64,000 nt of DNA from Kaistella sp. 97-N-M2 (GCF_021513235.1 NZ_CP090976.1:2480001-2544000); one strand, 5' to 3'; shown: positions 32,510 to 42,360, counted from the first letter of the stretch. Translations and numbers: made by a program. Notes: generated by a model not told the origin, from the sequence alone.

Positions 32510-35500
32510 ATGAAACGTACAGATATAAAAACAATTTTAGTTATCGGAAGTGGTCCAATTATCATCGGACAAGCCGCAGAATTTGATTACGCAGGAACTC
32601 AGGCTTGCTTGTCTTTAAGAGAAGAAGGCTACAAAGTAATCCTCATCAATTCAAATCCGGCAACCATCATGACCGATGTGGAAATTGCCGATAAAGTTTA
32701 CATCGAACCAATATCATTAGAATTCGTAAGTCATATTATCCGCAAAGAAAGACCCGATGCGCTTTTGCCAACTTTGGGTGGACAGACCGGGTTAAACATG
32801 GCGGTGGAACTGCAAAACGCCGGGATATTGGAAGAATGCAAAGTTGAAGTTCTCGGAACCAAACTTTCAGCCATCAATCAAGCAGAAGACCGTGATTTAT
32901 TTCGGAATTTGATGCGTGAATTAAATGAACCTGTGCCGGATTCTGATATTGTAAATAACGTTCAATCGGCTTTAGAATTCGCGCACAACATCGGTTATCC
33001 CGTGATTGTTCGTCCTGCATTTACCATGGGTGGAACTGGAGGTGGAATTGCTCACAATGATGACGAATTGAAAGAAATCACAAGTTTCGGTTTAAAATAT
33101 AGTCCAGTTCGTCAGTGTTTGATTGAAAAATCTATCGCCGGTTTCAAGGAAATCGAGTACGAAGTAATGCGCGACAAAAACGACAATGCGATTGTGGTTT
33201 GTAATATGGAAAACATTGACGCAGTTGGAGTTCATACCGGAGATTCAATTGTAGTGGCGCCTTCGCAGACACTTTCCGACCGGGAATATCAGATGTTGCG
33301 AAATTCTTCGTTAAAAATTATTCGCGCACTTGGAATTGAAGGTGGGTGCAATGTTCAGTTGGCTTTAGATCCCAATTCTTACGATTATTATATCATCGAA
33401 GTGAATCCACGGGTTTCGCGTTCCTCGGCTTTGGCGAGTAAAGCAACCGGTTATCCGATTGCGAAAATTGCTGCTAAAATTGCAGTCGGTTTGACATTAG
33501 ATGAAATCATGAATCCGGTAACAGGAAAAACGTACGCATGTTTCGAACCTGCTTTGGATTATGTGGTGACGAAATTCCCGCGTTTCCCATTTGATAAATT
33601 TGAAACTGCTGACCGACGTCTTTCAACACAAATGAAAGCAACCGGCGAAGTTATGGCGATTGGTCGAAATTTCGAGGAATCTCTGCAGAAAGCCATCCGT
33701 TCTCTGGAAACAGGTTTAAGACATATCGGGCTGAAATCAAAAGATGCCGCTGCTTTAACGGATAAAGAAATCGAAAGAAGAATCCGGGTTTGTGATGATG
33801 AGCGTTTGTTCATTATTGGTGATGCTTTGCGACGGGGTTACGACTGGGAAAAAATAGTAGAGTGGAGCAAGATTGATAAATTCTTCATCTGGAAAATTAA
33901 AAAACTCATCGATTTCGAAAAAGTAATTGCGGAAAATAAATTCGACACTGAAACTTTACTTGAAGCCAAGAAATTAGGATTTTCCGACATGAGTATCGCG
34001 ACTTTATGGGAATCAACTCAAAAAGAAATTTTCGAATTTCGGAAAGAAAACGACGTCATGCCGGTTTACAAAATGGTCGATACCTGCGCTGCAGAATTCG
34101 AAAGTGAAACCCCATATTTCTACGGAACTTACGAAGAGGAAAACGAAAGTGTTCCTTCCAATAAAGAAAAAATCATCGTTCTCGGTTCGGGTCCGATTCG
34201 GATTGGTCAAGGGGTGGAATTCGATTACGCCACGGTTCACTCGGTTTGGGCGATTAAAGAAATGGGTTACGAAGCGATCATCATTAATAATAATCCGGAA
34301 ACGGTTTCTACAGATTTCTCGATTTCCGATAAACTCTATTTCGAACCATTGACCGAAGAAGATGTAATGAACATCATCGATCTGGAAAAGCCGAAAGGAG
34401 TTGTCGTTCAGTTTGGCGGACAAACCGCAATTAATTTAGCAGATAAATTAGCCGCACACGGTGTTCAAATTTTGGGAACTTCTTTGGAAGATCTGGATCG
34501 TGCTGAAAACAGGAATAAATTTGAAGCCGCACTTCAGGAAATGGGAATTCCGCAACCTTTAGGAAAAACCTGTTTTACAAAAGAAGAAGCGTTGGTGATT
34601 GCCAATGAAATCGGTTTCCCGGTTTTGGTTCGTCCGAGTTATGTCTTGGGAGGAAGAGCCATGGAAATTGTTTATGATGAGCATGAACTTTCTCATTACA
34701 TGACGAATGCGGTGAAAGAAAATTCGGAACATCCGATTCTGATTGACCGATATTTAACCGGAAAAGAAGTTGAAGTTGATGCGATCTGCGATGGTGAAAC
34801 CGTGGTGATTCCAGGGATTATGGAACATATCGAAAGAGCTGGAGTTCACTCTGGAGATTCGATTGCCGTTTATCCGCCCCAAAATATTAACGCTGAACAG
34901 ATCGCAACTTTGGTAGATTATACCGAAAGATTAGCAAAAGGGTTGAATGTAATCGGTTTAATGAACATTCAATATGTCCTTTTTGAAGGCGGAGTGTATG
35001 TGATTGAGGTCAATCCAAGATCGAGTAGAACCGTTCCTTTTTTATCAAAAATCACTGAAATTCCGATGGCGAATTTAGCCACGAAAGTAATACTCGGACA
35101 AAAATTAAAAGATCTCGGATACAAAAACGGTTTGGCTCCAGTGAAAGATGGAGTTTACGTAAAAGTTCCGGTCTTCTCTTTTTCAAAACTAACGAGAGTT
35201 GATATTTCCCTCGGACCAGAAATGAAATCCACCGGAGAAGTGATGGGGAAAGACACGACTTTAGAAAAAGCTTTGTACAAAGGTTTGATTGGTGCGGGAA
35301 GAAAAATGCCTTTACATGGCTCAATTCTTTTCACTGTTGCCGATAAACACAAAGAAGAAGCCTGCGAACTCGCCCGGAGATTTCAGGAAATCGGTTTCAG
35401 AATCTGGGCAACGGAAGGAACCGCAAACTATTTTGAACAACACGGCGTCCGCACAAAAATCGGTTATAAGATTGAAGAAAATCCAGAAATCAATTTGATC

Positions 35501-35692
35501 GATTTAATTCAAACCGGAAAAGTTCAGTACATCGTCAACACCATGACCAAAGGAAAACAGTCTGAAAGAGACGGTTTCCAGATCCGCCGAACCTCTGTCG
35601 AAAATGGCGTTCCTTGTTTAACTTCAATGGATACGGTGGAAGCAATTTTGAAGGTGATTGAAAGTATGAGTTTTAAAATGGAGATGATGTAA
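32510..35692 (+). CDS. carB: Carbamoyl-phosphate synthase large subunit
   Basis: A 1060-residue enzyme with two ATP-grasp halves that phosphorylate bicarbonate and then carbamate. The first half starts [20 protein letters not shown]; the second repeats it ([19 protein letters not shown], about residue 560). ATP-grasp cores carry [20 protein letters not shown] and [16 protein letters not shown] motifs; the C-terminal 140 residues form the MGS-like allosteric domain, which usually binds UMP or IMP/ornithine effectors. The ATG at 32510 starts MKRTDIKT; an upstream TTG at 32486 lies inside the inverted repeat and is rejected. Terminator follows. Confidence 0.95.
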   Translation: MKRTDIKTILVIGSGPIIIGQAAEFDYAGTQACLSLREEGYKVILINSNPATIMTDVEIADKVYIEPISLEFVSHIIRKERPDALLPTLGGQTGLNMAVELQNAGILEECKVEVLGTKLSAINQAEDRDLFRNLMRELNEPVPDSDIVNNVQSALEFAHNIGYPVIVRPAFTMGGTGGGIAHNDDELKEITSFGLKYSPVRQCLIEKSIAGFKEIEYEVMRDKNDNAIVVCNMENIDAVGVHTGDSIVVAPSQTLSDREYQMLRNSSLKIIRALGIEGGCNVQLALDPNSYDYYIIEVNPRVSRSSALASKATGYPIAKIAAKIAVGLTLDEIMNPVTGKTYACFEPALDYVVTKFPRFPFDKFETADRRLSTQMKATGEVMAIGRNFEESLQKAIRSLETGLRHIGLKSKDAAALTDKEIERRIRVCDDERLFIIGDALRRGYDWEKIVEWSKIDKFFIWKIKKLIDFEKVIAENKFDTETLLEAKKLGFSDMSIATLWESTQKEIFEFRKENDVMPVYKMVDTCAAEFESETPYFYGTYEEENESVPSNKEKIIVLGSGPIRIGQGVEFDYATVHSVWAIKEMGYEAIIINNNPETVSTDFSISDKLYFEPLTEEDVMNIIDLEKPKGVVVQFGGQTAINLADKLAAHGVQILGTSLEDLDRAENRNKFEAALQEMGIPQPLGKTCFTKEEALVIANEIGFPVLVRPSYVLGGRAMEIVYDEHELSHYMTNAVKENSEHPILIDRYLTGKEVEVDAICDGETVVIPGIMEHIERAGVHSGDSIAVYPPQNINAEQIATLVDYTERLAKGLNVIGLMNIQYVLFEGGVYVIEVNPRSSRTVPFLSKITEIPMANLATKVILGQKLKDLGYKNGLAPVKDGVYVKVPVFSFSKLTRVDISLGPEMKSTGEVMGKDTTLEKALYKGLIGAGRKMPLHGSILFTVADKHKEEACELARRFQEIGFRIWATEGTANYFEQHGVRTKIGYKIEENPEINLIDLIQTGKVQYIVNTMTKGKQSERDGFQIRRTSVENGVPCLTSMDTVEAILKVIESMSFKMEMM

Positions 35693-35725
35693 AAACAGAT
35701 GTGATTTCATAGACATTAATAAAAG

Positions 35726-35757
35726 AAAACGGGCGAAGAAATTCTCCCGTTTTTTTT
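35726..35757 (+). terminator. Terminator of the pyr operon
   Basis: AAAACGGG (35726-35733) / CCCGTTTT (35746-35753) with T run, 33 bases after carB. Confidence 0.75.
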
Positions 35758-35822
35758 GTTGAATTAGTTGTTTTTCCTTTTAATATAAAATTTTGTTTAT
35801 ACCTTGTATAAAATCTTTTTTC

Positions 35823-37364
35823 ATGAATCTTTGGGAACGCCGCATTTATTTTCTCAATCTTGCCGCAGAACATTTGCTCCTGTCTTTGGGTTCACTGGTA
35901 GCGGTGACTTTCCTCGGAATTCTTATCGGCGTTTTTGTTTTTTATTCCTCCAAAAGCCGGAAAATAATTCTTCCTTTAATTAACTTTTTGTACACCATTC
36001 CGTCCATCGCCATGTTTGGTTTGCTCATTCCTTTGGTGGGAATTGGTTTAAAAAATGCCTTGATTGTTCTAATTTTATATGGCTTGCTTCCGATGGTCCG
36101 AAGTACCTATTCCGGTATGAAAGAAGTTCCTGAACAATTGGTGGAAGCCGCAGAAGGTTTAGGTTCCACGCCGACACAGGTTTTCAGAAATATTTATTTT
36201 CCGCTTGCTTTGCCGTCGATTTTATCGGGTTTACGAATTACTGTGGTTATGATTGTGGCCTTAACAGGTTTAGCAGCACTCATCGGTGCGGGCGGTTTGG
36301 GACAGGCCATTTTTCGCGGTTTAAATACCATGAATACAGGACTGATCGTCGCTGGTTCTTTGGGAATTTCGCTCTTTGCCATTTTAGGCGATCAATGGAT
36401 CGGCCAGTTTGAAAAAAAGGCAAGTTTACTTCACCTCATTTCCAAAAATGCAACTCCAAAACAGAAAAGAAGGATCATTTTCCCAACAGTATTGGTTTTA
36501 ATTTTCACCCTCGGCGCGCTGATTTATTTAAACCCTTTAGAAAAGGAGAACAGCAAAACCATTGTAGTTGCCTCAAAACCGACGAGCGAACAGTTTATTC
36601 TGGGCGAAATAATCGCGCAGCGTATTGAAAATAATACCGATATTCAGGTCATCCGGAAGTTTGGGATCGGCGGCGGAACAACCAATATTCAGCCTGCAAT
36701 GCTGTCCGGTGATTTGGATGTGTATGTAGAATACACCGGAACGGCTTGGTTAAATGTCGTAAAGAAAGACTTGCCGGAAAATCATCTCATCGATTTCACA
36801 AAACTGGGTAAGCTATATGAAGAAAATTACGACCTGAAATGGCTCGGACTATTGGGTTTTAATAATACGTACGGTTTAGCCATCGGAAAAGATCATCCAG
36901 AAAGCCAAAGTATTACAACTTATTCCGATCTCGCGGCGAGAAGTAAGGATTTTATTTTCGGTGCAGAATTCGATTTTTTTGAAAGAAGCGATGCTTTTCC
37001 CGGTTTGAAAAAAGTTTATCCTTTTCACTTTAAAAGTCTAGAAGAAATGGATATCAATCTTCGGTATCAGGCTTTCAAACAGGGAAAAATTAATGCTGTC
37101 GACATTTTCACCACCGATGCGCAAATCAAAAGATTAAATTTGAAAGTTCTAAGCGATGATAAAAATTACTTTCCCAGCTACGAAGCCGGCATTGTAATCC
37201 GAGAAGAAATCATTAAAAAATACCCTGAAGTGGAAAAGCTTTTATTCGATTTAAAAGGGAAAATCTCCACCGAAAAAATGCAAGAACTGAATTACGAAGT
37301 GGAAATTCTAAAGAAAAGTCCGGCAGAAGTTGCCCAAGAGTTTCTAAAAACTTTAAAATATTAA
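35823..37364 (+). CDS. Fused permease/substrate-binding protein of an OpuC/EgtU-type ABC transporter
   Basis: A 513-residue fusion. Residues about 10-205 form a BPD permease with membrane helices and the EAA-like loop EAAEGLGSTPTQVFRNIYFP. After a further helix (about 225-240), residues 250-513 are an OpuAC-type binding protein (VVASKPTSEQFILGEIIAQR, GDLDVYVEYTGTAWLN). It would be tethered on the outer face of the inner membrane. The same fusion is found in glycine-betaine/choline importers and in the ergothioneine importer EgtU, so the substrate is unresolved. The start is ATG 35823; a TTG at 35793 adds ten residues and has no support. Its ATPase follows by one base. Confidence 0.85.
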   Translation: MNLWERRIYFLNLAAEHLLLSLGSLVAVTFLGILIGVFVFYSSKSRKIILPLINFLYTIPSIAMFGLLIPLVGIGLKNALIVLILYGLLPMVRSTYSGMKEVPEQLVEAAEGLGSTPTQVFRNIYFPLALPSILSGLRITVVMIVALTGLAALIGAGGLGQAIFRGLNTMNTGLIVAGSLGISLFAILGDQWIGQFEKKASLLHLISKNATPKQKRRIIFPTVLVLIFTLGALIYLNPLEKENSKTIVVASKPTSEQFILGEIIAQRIENNTDIQVIRKFGIGGGTTNIQPAMLSGDLDVYVEYTGTAWLNVVKKDLPENHLIDFTKLGKLYEENYDLKWLGLLGFNNTYGLAIGKDHPESQSITTYSDLAARSKDFIFGAEFDFFERSDAFPGLKKVYPFHFKSLEEMDINLRYQAFKQGKINAVDIFTTDAQIKRLNLKVLSDDKNYFPSYEAGIVIREEIIKKYPEVEKLLFDLKGKISTEKMQELNYEVEILKKSPAEVAQEFLKTLKY

Positions 37365-37365
37365 A

Positions 37366-38007
37366 ATGGAAAACAGCAAAACAATTTCTGTTGAAAATAT
37401 CAGTTTTTCCTATGGTTCCCAAAAAATTCTGGACGGTTTTTCGGCGGATTTCGAGAAGGGAAGTTTTACCTGCATTTTGGGGGAAAGCGGTAGCGGGAAA
37501 TCAACCTTGTTGCGTATCATTAATGGCTTATTACTTCCGCAGGATGGAAGCGTGAAAATTGAAAACGACCTTTTAACTCCCGAAAATCTCATTCAAAAAC
37601 GACTGGAAATGGGTTATGTGCTGCAGGGAAATTCCCTTTTTCCGCATCTCACCGTTTTCCAAAATATGGCCTACTGCTTAAAAATTTTAAAGAAATCAGA
37701 TGTTTTTTGTAAAGAAAAAATTGCGGAACTGCTTCCTTTGGTTGGCCTTAAAGAAGATTTATTACCTAAATTCCCCGATGAAATCAGCGGCGGACAAAAA
37801 CAGCGCGTCGGCATCATCCGCGCCATCGCGCACGATCCGAAAATAGTTTTAATGGATGAACCTTTTTCGGCATTAGACAGCGAAACGCGCGATAAACTGC
37901 AGCTTTTAGTAAAGGATATTCATCAAAAATTACAAACTACTTTTGTGATGGTTACTCATTCCAGACCGGAAGCCGAAATTCTTGCTACGCATCTTTTAGA
38001 ACTTTAA
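37366..38007 (+). CDS. ABC transporter ATP-binding protein (partner of the fused permease)
   Basis: A 213-residue ATPase. Walker A GESGSGKST (about 37-45), Q-loop in MGYVLQGNSLFPH, signature ISGGQKQRVGIIRAIA (about 138-153), Walker B KIVLMDEPFSALD and switch histidine in VMVTHSRPEAEI. It lacks the C-terminal CBS domains present in OpuAA-type ATPases and is shorter than those, so it is closer to the CBS-less versions. The start is one base after the permease stop, so the two genes form an operon whose product imports an osmoprotectant or thione-like compound. Confidence 0.9.
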   Translation: MENSKTISVENISFSYGSQKILDGFSADFEKGSFTCILGESGSGKSTLLRIINGLLLPQDGSVKIENDLLTPENLIQKRLEMGYVLQGNSLFPHLTVFQNMAYCLKILKKSDVFCKEKIAELLPLVGLKEDLLPKFPDEISGGQKQRVGIIRAIAHDPKIVLMDEPFSALDSETRDKLQLLVKDIHQKLQTTFVMVTHSRPEAEILATHLLEL

Positions 38008-38246
38008 ATTTGAATGCCCACAGTTTGCAACTTTCAAATTTCAGGAGACCGCTTTCAGTAAAGGCTAATTAATTTTGCGCGTCGAATCCTTATATAATGC
38101 TCAAAATTACAGCATCGTTTACAATAAATATATATGAGTAAAAATTTCTTAAAATTTGTTAAAGTTGCTTGCAATAAACGCCTGTGGCATTTTTATTGTC
38201 TCTCCATTTCCATCTTTAAATATAACACTAACATTAAAATTTAATT

Positions 38247-38789
38247 ATGGAAAATTCAACGAACTACAGACCAGATTACAGAAACGACTATGTATCCAAA
38301 GTTTTTAGCACCAGAGAAGAAGCAGACCAAGCTTACAATCACCTGTACGACAGAGGATATTCGAAAGATGACATCAATGTAATGATGTCTGACAGCACCA
38401 GAGACCGATATTTCAAAGATCACAACAATAACGATTCCGAACTCGGAAATAAAGTTGCTGAAAATGCAGAAACCGGATCTTTGATTGGTGGTGGTATTGG
38501 AGCCGTAGTTGGGGCTATTGCAGCAATCGGATCAAATGTATTATTGCCTGGTTTAGGTTTAATTATAGCCGGACCGTTAGCAGCAGGACTTGCAGGAGCA
38601 GGAGCGGGAGCGGCCACAGGCGGTTTAATTGGCGCACTAACAGGAATGGGTGTTCCGGAAGAAGAAGCGACGAGATACAGAGACGATATTAAAGACGGCG
38701 GAATCTACATGGGATTCAAACCGAGACATGAAGAAGATGCACGTGATACTTATGACAGATGGTATTCTAATGATTCCAGAAGTTTGTAG
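38247..38789 (+). CDS. Stress-type protein with glycine-zipper segment
   Basis: A 180-residue protein. N-terminal domain YVSKVFSTREEADQAYNHLY with GYSKDDINVMMSD follows the YflT/general-stress 17M pattern. Residues about 75-140 are a Gly/Ala-rich zipper (SLIGGGIGAVVGAIAAIGSN, GAGAGAATGGLIGALTGMGV) able to insert into or span a membrane, and a C-terminal YRDDIKDGGIYMGFKPRHEE returns to the soluble fold. Similar proteins are stress-induced in Bacteroidetes. It is monocistronic with a perfect terminator. A related N-terminal domain occurs at 20313 without the zipper. Biochemical role unknown. Confidence 0.7.
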   Translation: MENSTNYRPDYRNDYVSKVFSTREEADQAYNHLYDRGYSKDDINVMMSDSTRDRYFKDHNNNDSELGNKVAENAETGSLIGGGIGAVVGAIAAIGSNVLLPGLGLIIAGPLAAGLAGAGAGAATGGLIGALTGMGVPEEEATRYRDDIKDGGIYMGFKPRHEEDARDTYDRWYSNDSRSL

Positions 38790-38809
38790 AAATCGTCAGT
38801 ACAATATAA

Positions 38810-38843
38810 AATCCGTCCCGAAAATTTTCGGGACGGATTGTTT
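38810..38843. terminator. Perfect palindromic terminator
   Basis: AATCCGTCCCGAAAA and its exact complement at 38825-38839, with T run after; lies between convergent genes and can serve both. Confidence 0.85.
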
Positions 38844-38868
38844 TATGTTTGTTAAAAAGGGACGATTA

Positions 38869-39645
38869 TTAAATGGTTCCCATAACGTACATTTCTTCCA
38901 TGGTTGGCGTCGCATTTCCACCTTCTTTTTCTAAAGTGATCGCGAATGCCTGCGGAGTCTCCACCGATTTCATGGATTGCACGGTAGATTTATCCTGTGG
39001 GTTATACATTCCCATGTCCACCGGTTTACCATCTACGATGGCCCAAAGCTGATATTGTTTTCCGCTTGGTGCTGCGGGTAAATTCTTAACATCGAGATAT
39101 ACCTTTTTTGAAGTGTCCCAGTAGACTTCAGCGAGCATATCGGGATGGTTTTCAACGCCTTTCAGCTGAATTTTCTTCGCATCTTTTAAAATTGCGTTCA
39201 TTTCCTCCAGGCTCGAAATTTTCGTGGACAGTTCCGTATTGTTGTTCGCGATCTGCTCCAACTGGGCGTTTTTGGAATTCACTTCATATCCAAGATATCC
39301 CAAGCCGAATAACAGAGCAACAGACGCTGCTTTCATCCAAACCGGAATAGCGTAATTTCTGTCTTTTTCGTTCCTCTCGGAATTCAGTGGAATAATTTTC
39401 GCGGCGGTCTGCGCGGGTTTACCAAATTCTATTTTTTTCAGAATTTCGGCTTTAAGATAAGTGGGTGGTTGTATGGCCTGCTCCGTGGCCAATCTTTCTA
39501 TTGTTTGCTGCACTTCTAAAACTGCTTTTTTAACTTCAGCGTTATTAATCATCACACATTCCAAGATCGCGGCTTCCTCAGGAGAAATTGTTCCCATGGC
39601 ATAAGCTTCGATGACGCCTGATGATATGTAAGTTTTTATATCCAC
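38869..39645 (-). CDS. Anti-sigma factor, RskA type
   Basis: A 258-residue inner-membrane protein. The N-terminal 80 residues (MDIKTYISSGVIEAYAMGTI, EEAAILECVMINNAEVKKAV) form the cytoplasmic anti-sigma domain without the zinc-binding HxxxCxxC motif. One transmembrane helix lies at about 103-120 (VWMKAASVALLFGLGYLGY), then a coiled coil and an RskA-like periplasmic domain (YQLWAIVDGKPVDMGMYNPQ, AFAITLEKEGG). It follows the sigma gene by 2 bases, so it should hold that sigma factor inactive until a signal acts on the periplasmic part. Confidence 0.88.
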   Translation of the reverse strand: MDIKTYISSGVIEAYAMGTISPEEAAILECVMINNAEVKKAVLEVQQTIERLATEQAIQPPTYLKAEILKKIEFGKPAQTAAKIIPLNSERNEKDRNYAIPVWMKAASVALLFGLGYLGYEVNSKNAQLEQIANNNTELSTKISSLEEMNAILKDAKKIQLKGVENHPDMLAEVYWDTSKKVYLDVKNLPAAPSGKQYQLWAIVDGKPVDMGMYNPQDKSTVQSMKSVETPQAFAITLEKEGGNATPTMEEMYVMGTI

Positions 39646-39647
39646 GA

Positions 39648-40223
39648 TTATTTTAGAAAGAAAAATAAAATGATTACTTTAAAATCTTTCAGTATATTTT
39701 TTAATTCTATTAAAGCAGCTCTTGTTCTTGTTTTTACGGTTCCAAGCGGAATTCCCAATTCTTCAGCAATTTCCTCCTGCGTAAAACCTCCGAAGTAAGC
39801 TTTATTAATAAGTATTCTGTAGTCTTCCCGCAGGGTGTTCACACCTCTTTCAACTTCGTTGAATTCATGTTTCTGCTCTGTAGAAAGGTTTACCTCATTA
39901 TTTACGAAGTCGGGGATGCTTTGGTTTTTCAGATCGTTTTGAAAAGATTTGGATTTCAGTCTGTCGATGGCAGCATTTCTTGCAATATTCAGCATCCACG
40001 TATAAAGTGAACCCTTGCTTTGGTCGAAGCTGGCAACGGAGTTCCAGATTTTCACAAACACGTCCTGCAACACTTCATTCGATTCCTCCTGATATTGTAC
40101 TACCCGAAAAATTACCCCATACAAAGCACCGGCATAATTATCATACAGATAATTAAAGCCGTGTTCATCTCTATTCAATAATAAAGACAGAAGTTCTTCT
40201 GTGGAAAGGGATTCTTTTTTCAA
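39648..40223 (-). CDS. ECF RNA polymerase sigma factor
   Basis: A 191-residue group 4 sigma factor. Region 2: LYDNYAGALYGVIFRVV, DVFVKIWNSVASFD, LYTWMLNIARNAAIDRLKS (about 25-95). Region 4: LREDYRILINKAYFGGFTQEE IAEELGIPLGTVKTRTRAAL (about 130-175) with a normal HTH. It starts with TTG at 40221-40223, since no in-frame ATG precedes region 2 and the promoter at 40240-40270 leaves about ten leader bases. The cognate anti-sigma factor follows directly. Targets unknown; the adjacent msrB and fasciclin genes suggest an envelope stress regulon (inference). Confidence 0.9.
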   Translation of the reverse strand: MKKESLSTEELLSLLLNRDEHGFNYLYDNYAGALYGVIFRVVQYQEESNEVLQDVFVKIWNSVASFDQSKGSLYTWMLNIARNAAIDRLKSKSFQNDLKNQSIPDFVNNEVNLSTEQKHEFNEVERGVNTLREDYRILINKAYFGGFTQEEIAEELGIPLGTVKTRTRAALIELKNILKDFKVIILFFFLK

Positions 40224-40239
40224 TGGAGTTAATCGCCCT

Positions 40240-40270
40240 CAAAAATAGTTCTTTTTAATTTATCTTCAAA
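40240..40270 (-). promoter_or_regulatory. Promoter of the ECF sigma/anti-sigma operon
   Basis: On the minus strand: TTTG (40267-40270), 19-base spacer, TATTTTTG (40240-40247). It is of the housekeeping type, not an obvious ECF promoter. Confidence 0.65.
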
Positions 40271-40282
40271 AACCATTGCGAA

Positions 40283-40290
40283 TAATTTTG
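40283..40290 (+). promoter_or_regulatory. -7 element TAATTTTG for msrB
   Basis: Exact TAnnTTTG match 26 bases before the msrB ATG, back-to-back with the sigma promoter. Confidence 0.45.
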
Positions 40291-40315
40291 CGTATATCTA
40301 TTCATAATCATCAAA

Positions 40316-40852
40316 ATGAAATATCTTTTCAAAATATCTGCAGCGCTTTTACTAGGAACTTTAAGTTTTCAAAAAATCGACGCGCAAAAGATTCAAAAAG
40401 TAAACGGTAAAAATAGCGTTAACCCTTACTATTCCCGCACCGACACAAAAATCCTAAAAGTCTCGAATGCAAACTGGAAAAAAGTACTGAATGAAAATCT
40501 GTATGCTGTTTCCAGACTGAACAATACCGAAATGGCTTTTACCGGCAAATACAATAATTTCGATGGGCTCGGAACATATTACTGCGCGGCCTGCGGCAAT
40601 GCACTTTTTAAATCAGATGCCAAATTTGCCAGTACGTGTGGCTGGCCCAGTTTTTTCGAAACCATCCGTCCGCAGTCGGTCATTTTTAAAAGGGACGACT
40701 CCTATAATATGAAACGAACTGAAGTGCTATGCGGACGATGCGATGCGCGTTTAGGCCATGTTTTCGACGACGGACCAAAACCTACGCGCAAAAGATTCTG
40801 CATGAATTCGATTTCACTGGAGTTCGAACCGTTAAATAAATCACAAAAGTAA
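40316..40852 (+). CDS. msrB: Exported peptide-methionine (R)-S-oxide reductase
   Basis: A 178-residue MsrB with an N-terminal signal peptide (FKISAALLLGTLSFQKIDAQ), so it repairs oxidised methionine in the periplasm or envelope. Zinc is bound by two CxxC pairs, YYCAACGNAL and VLCGRCDARLGHVF; the catalytic cysteine is in KRFCMNSISLEF, and the resolving cysteine is likely that of STCGWPSFFE. The mature domain is of standard length (about 130). It is divergent from the ECF sigma gene and 70 bases upstream of the fasciclin gene on the same strand. Confidence 0.92.
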   Translation: MKYLFKISAALLLGTLSFQKIDAQKIQKVNGKNSVNPYYSRTDTKILKVSNANWKKVLNENLYAVSRLNNTEMAFTGKYNNFDGLGTYYCAACGNALFKSDAKFASTCGWPSFFETIRPQSVIFKRDDSYNMKRTEVLCGRCDARLGHVFDDGPKPTRKRFCMNSISLEFEPLNKSQK

Positions 40853-40922
40853 ATCCAAACGAAACCAGCCTTCGTAAATGATAGTAACACAAATCAATAT
40901 ATAAACATTAAAATTTTTTATT

Positions 40923-41498
40923 ATGAACTTCTCAAAAATCACGACGGCCGCGCTCGCCCTGACCATGACTTTAACAATTGGATGTAATGCCAATAACATG
41001 TCGATGGCGAACAAAGAAAAAACGGTAATGGTTGGTGGAGCAGCGATGTATCCCACAAAAAATATCGTAGAAAATGCGATGAATTCTAAAGATCATACTA
41101 CTTTGGTAGCCGCGGTAAAAGCAGCAGGATTGGTCGAAACGTTACAAAGCAAAGGACCCTTCACGGTTTTTGCTCCTACCAATGCAGCCTTCGATAAACT
41201 GCCTGCAGGTACGGTAGAAATGTTGGTAATGCCCGAAAACAAAGCGATGCTTACCAAAATTCTTACCTATCACGTTGTACCGGGAAGAATTTCTGCAAAA
41301 GATCTTGCCATGTGGACCGCAAAAAATGGCGGAAAATATATGACAAAAACAGTTCAAGGCGAAGAACTAACCTTCTGGACCAAAGGAAAAGATATGTATA
41401 TTAAAGATGCGAAAGGTAATTCAGCGAAAATTACCATCGCAGATGTTAATCAGTCAAATGGTGTTATTCACGTAATCGATACGGTCTTAATGCCATAG
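40923..41498 (+). CDS. Fasciclin-domain lipoprotein
   Basis: A 191-residue predicted lipoprotein with lipobox LTIGCNANN (Cys21). The mature part is one FAS1 domain: NIVENAMNSKDHTTLVAAVK, then GPFTVFAPTNAAFDKLPAGT and LTYHVVPGRISAKDL, and the final VNQSNGVIHVIDTVLMP. FAS1 domains mediate adhesion or sugar binding on cell surfaces. It may be co-transcribed with msrB (70-base gap, no hairpin) and is followed by a strong terminator. A role in envelope integrity is likely but not shown by sequence. Confidence 0.9.
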   Translation: MNFSKITTAALALTMTLTIGCNANNMSMANKEKTVMVGGAAMYPTKNIVENAMNSKDHTTLVAAVKAAGLVETLQSKGPFTVFAPTNAAFDKLPAGTVEMLVMPENKAMLTKILTYHVVPGRISAKDLAMWTAKNGGKYMTKTVQGEELTFWTKGKDMYIKDAKGNSAKITIADVNQSNGVIHVIDTVLMP

Positions 41499-41522
41499 TT
41501 TCATAGTTTTATTTTTAATGGG

Positions 41523-41550
41523 GTCACTTCAATTTCGGTTGAAGTGACTT
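41523..41550 (+). terminator. Terminator of the fasciclin gene
   Basis: Perfect 10-bp stem GTCACTTCAA / TTGAAGTGAC with loop TTTCGG; T-rich tail. Confidence 0.75.
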
Positions 41551-41615
41551 TGTTATTTTAAAGAAACCTTCAGTGTTTTCCTTCCTTTTTCTTATCTTTA
41601 ACCAAACTATTATAT

Positions 41616-42215
41616 ATGAAAAAATTAATTCTGGCTGCTTTTATGGCGGTTTCTGTCTCTGCATATTCGCAATGGAATATTCCCGTAGCAAGTCCACGCC
41701 AAAGCGTAGAACAGCAATTCTCCATGTCCAAAATTTCGGTAGATTATGGCCGGCCTGCGGTAAAAGGACGGACAATATTTGGCGATTTGGTACCCTTCGG
41801 GAAAGTTTGGCGTGCAGGTGCAAATTCTGCCACAAAAATTACCTTTGGCCAAGCCGTTAATTTTGGCGGAAAAGAAGTGATGGCGGGAACATACGGATTG
41901 TTTATCCTTCCGCAGGAAAAAGAATGGAAAATAATTCTGAACAAAGATTCGGACCAATGGGGCGCTTTTACCTACGACGAAAAACTCAATGTCGTGGATA
42001 TAACAGTTCCCGTTCAAAAAATGACCGAGAAGCAGGAATATTTTGAGGTTTCCCTAAATCCAATGGATGAAAATAAGATTGATCTTGTTTTTAAATGGGA
42101 TATGACGAAAGTGGTTCTACCGATATCCACCGGAAAACCTGAAATGGTCGCGAAAATCGTCGGAAAGCTGAAAGAAATTAAACAGATCGAAAAAGATTCG
42201 GCGCCAAAAAAATAA
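41616..42215 (+). CDS. DUF2911 family exported protein
   Basis: A 199-residue protein with signal peptide (residues 1-18, ILAAFMAVSVSAYSQ). The conserved DUF2911 blocks are clear: PRQSVEQQFSMSKISVDYGR, GRTIFGDLVPFGKVWRAGAN (about 47-66) and VMAGTYGLFILPQEKEWKII. Most of the mature protein is this domain, predicted to be beta-rich and periplasmic or surface-associated. The family is common in Bacteroidetes; its function is unknown. It is bounded by terminators on both sides and is therefore monocistronic. Confidence 0.88.
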   Translation: MKKLILAAFMAVSVSAYSQWNIPVASPRQSVEQQFSMSKISVDYGRPAVKGRTIFGDLVPFGKVWRAGANSATKITFGQAVNFGGKEVMAGTYGLFILPQEKEWKIILNKDSDQWGAFTYDEKLNVVDITVPVQKMTEKQEYFEVSLNPMDENKIDLVFKWDMTKVVLPISTGKPEMVAKIVGKLKEIKQIEKDSAPKK

Positions 42216-42218
42216 TTC

Positions 42219-42243
42219 AAAGTGAACTTCGGTTCACTTTTTT
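42219..42243 (+). terminator. Terminator of the DUF2911 gene
   Basis: AAAGTGAAC-TTCG-GTTCACTTT plus T run, right after the stop. Confidence 0.85.
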
Positions 42244-42318
42244 ATTAATTTTTCGATTTTTCCTGAGGTAATCATCAGTGTGACCATCTAATCTTTTTAA
42301 TCTCATTTATTACATCAT

Positions 42319-42360
42319 CGATAAACGATAAACGATAAACGATAAACCATAAACCATCAC
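42319..42360. repeat. Heptanucleotide tandem repeat
   Basis: Four exact CGATAAA units (42319-42346), then CCATAAA and CCATCAC. It lies in the 230-base spacer before ada, which otherwise holds only the promoter. Confidence 0.85.

Noticed and set aside
38131..38244. 36-codon frame before the glycine-zipper gene
   Set aside because: No motif or promoter; composition like the surrounding spacer.
42319..42360. CRISPR-like array
   Set aside because: Seven-base units without spacers; a simple tandem repeat.
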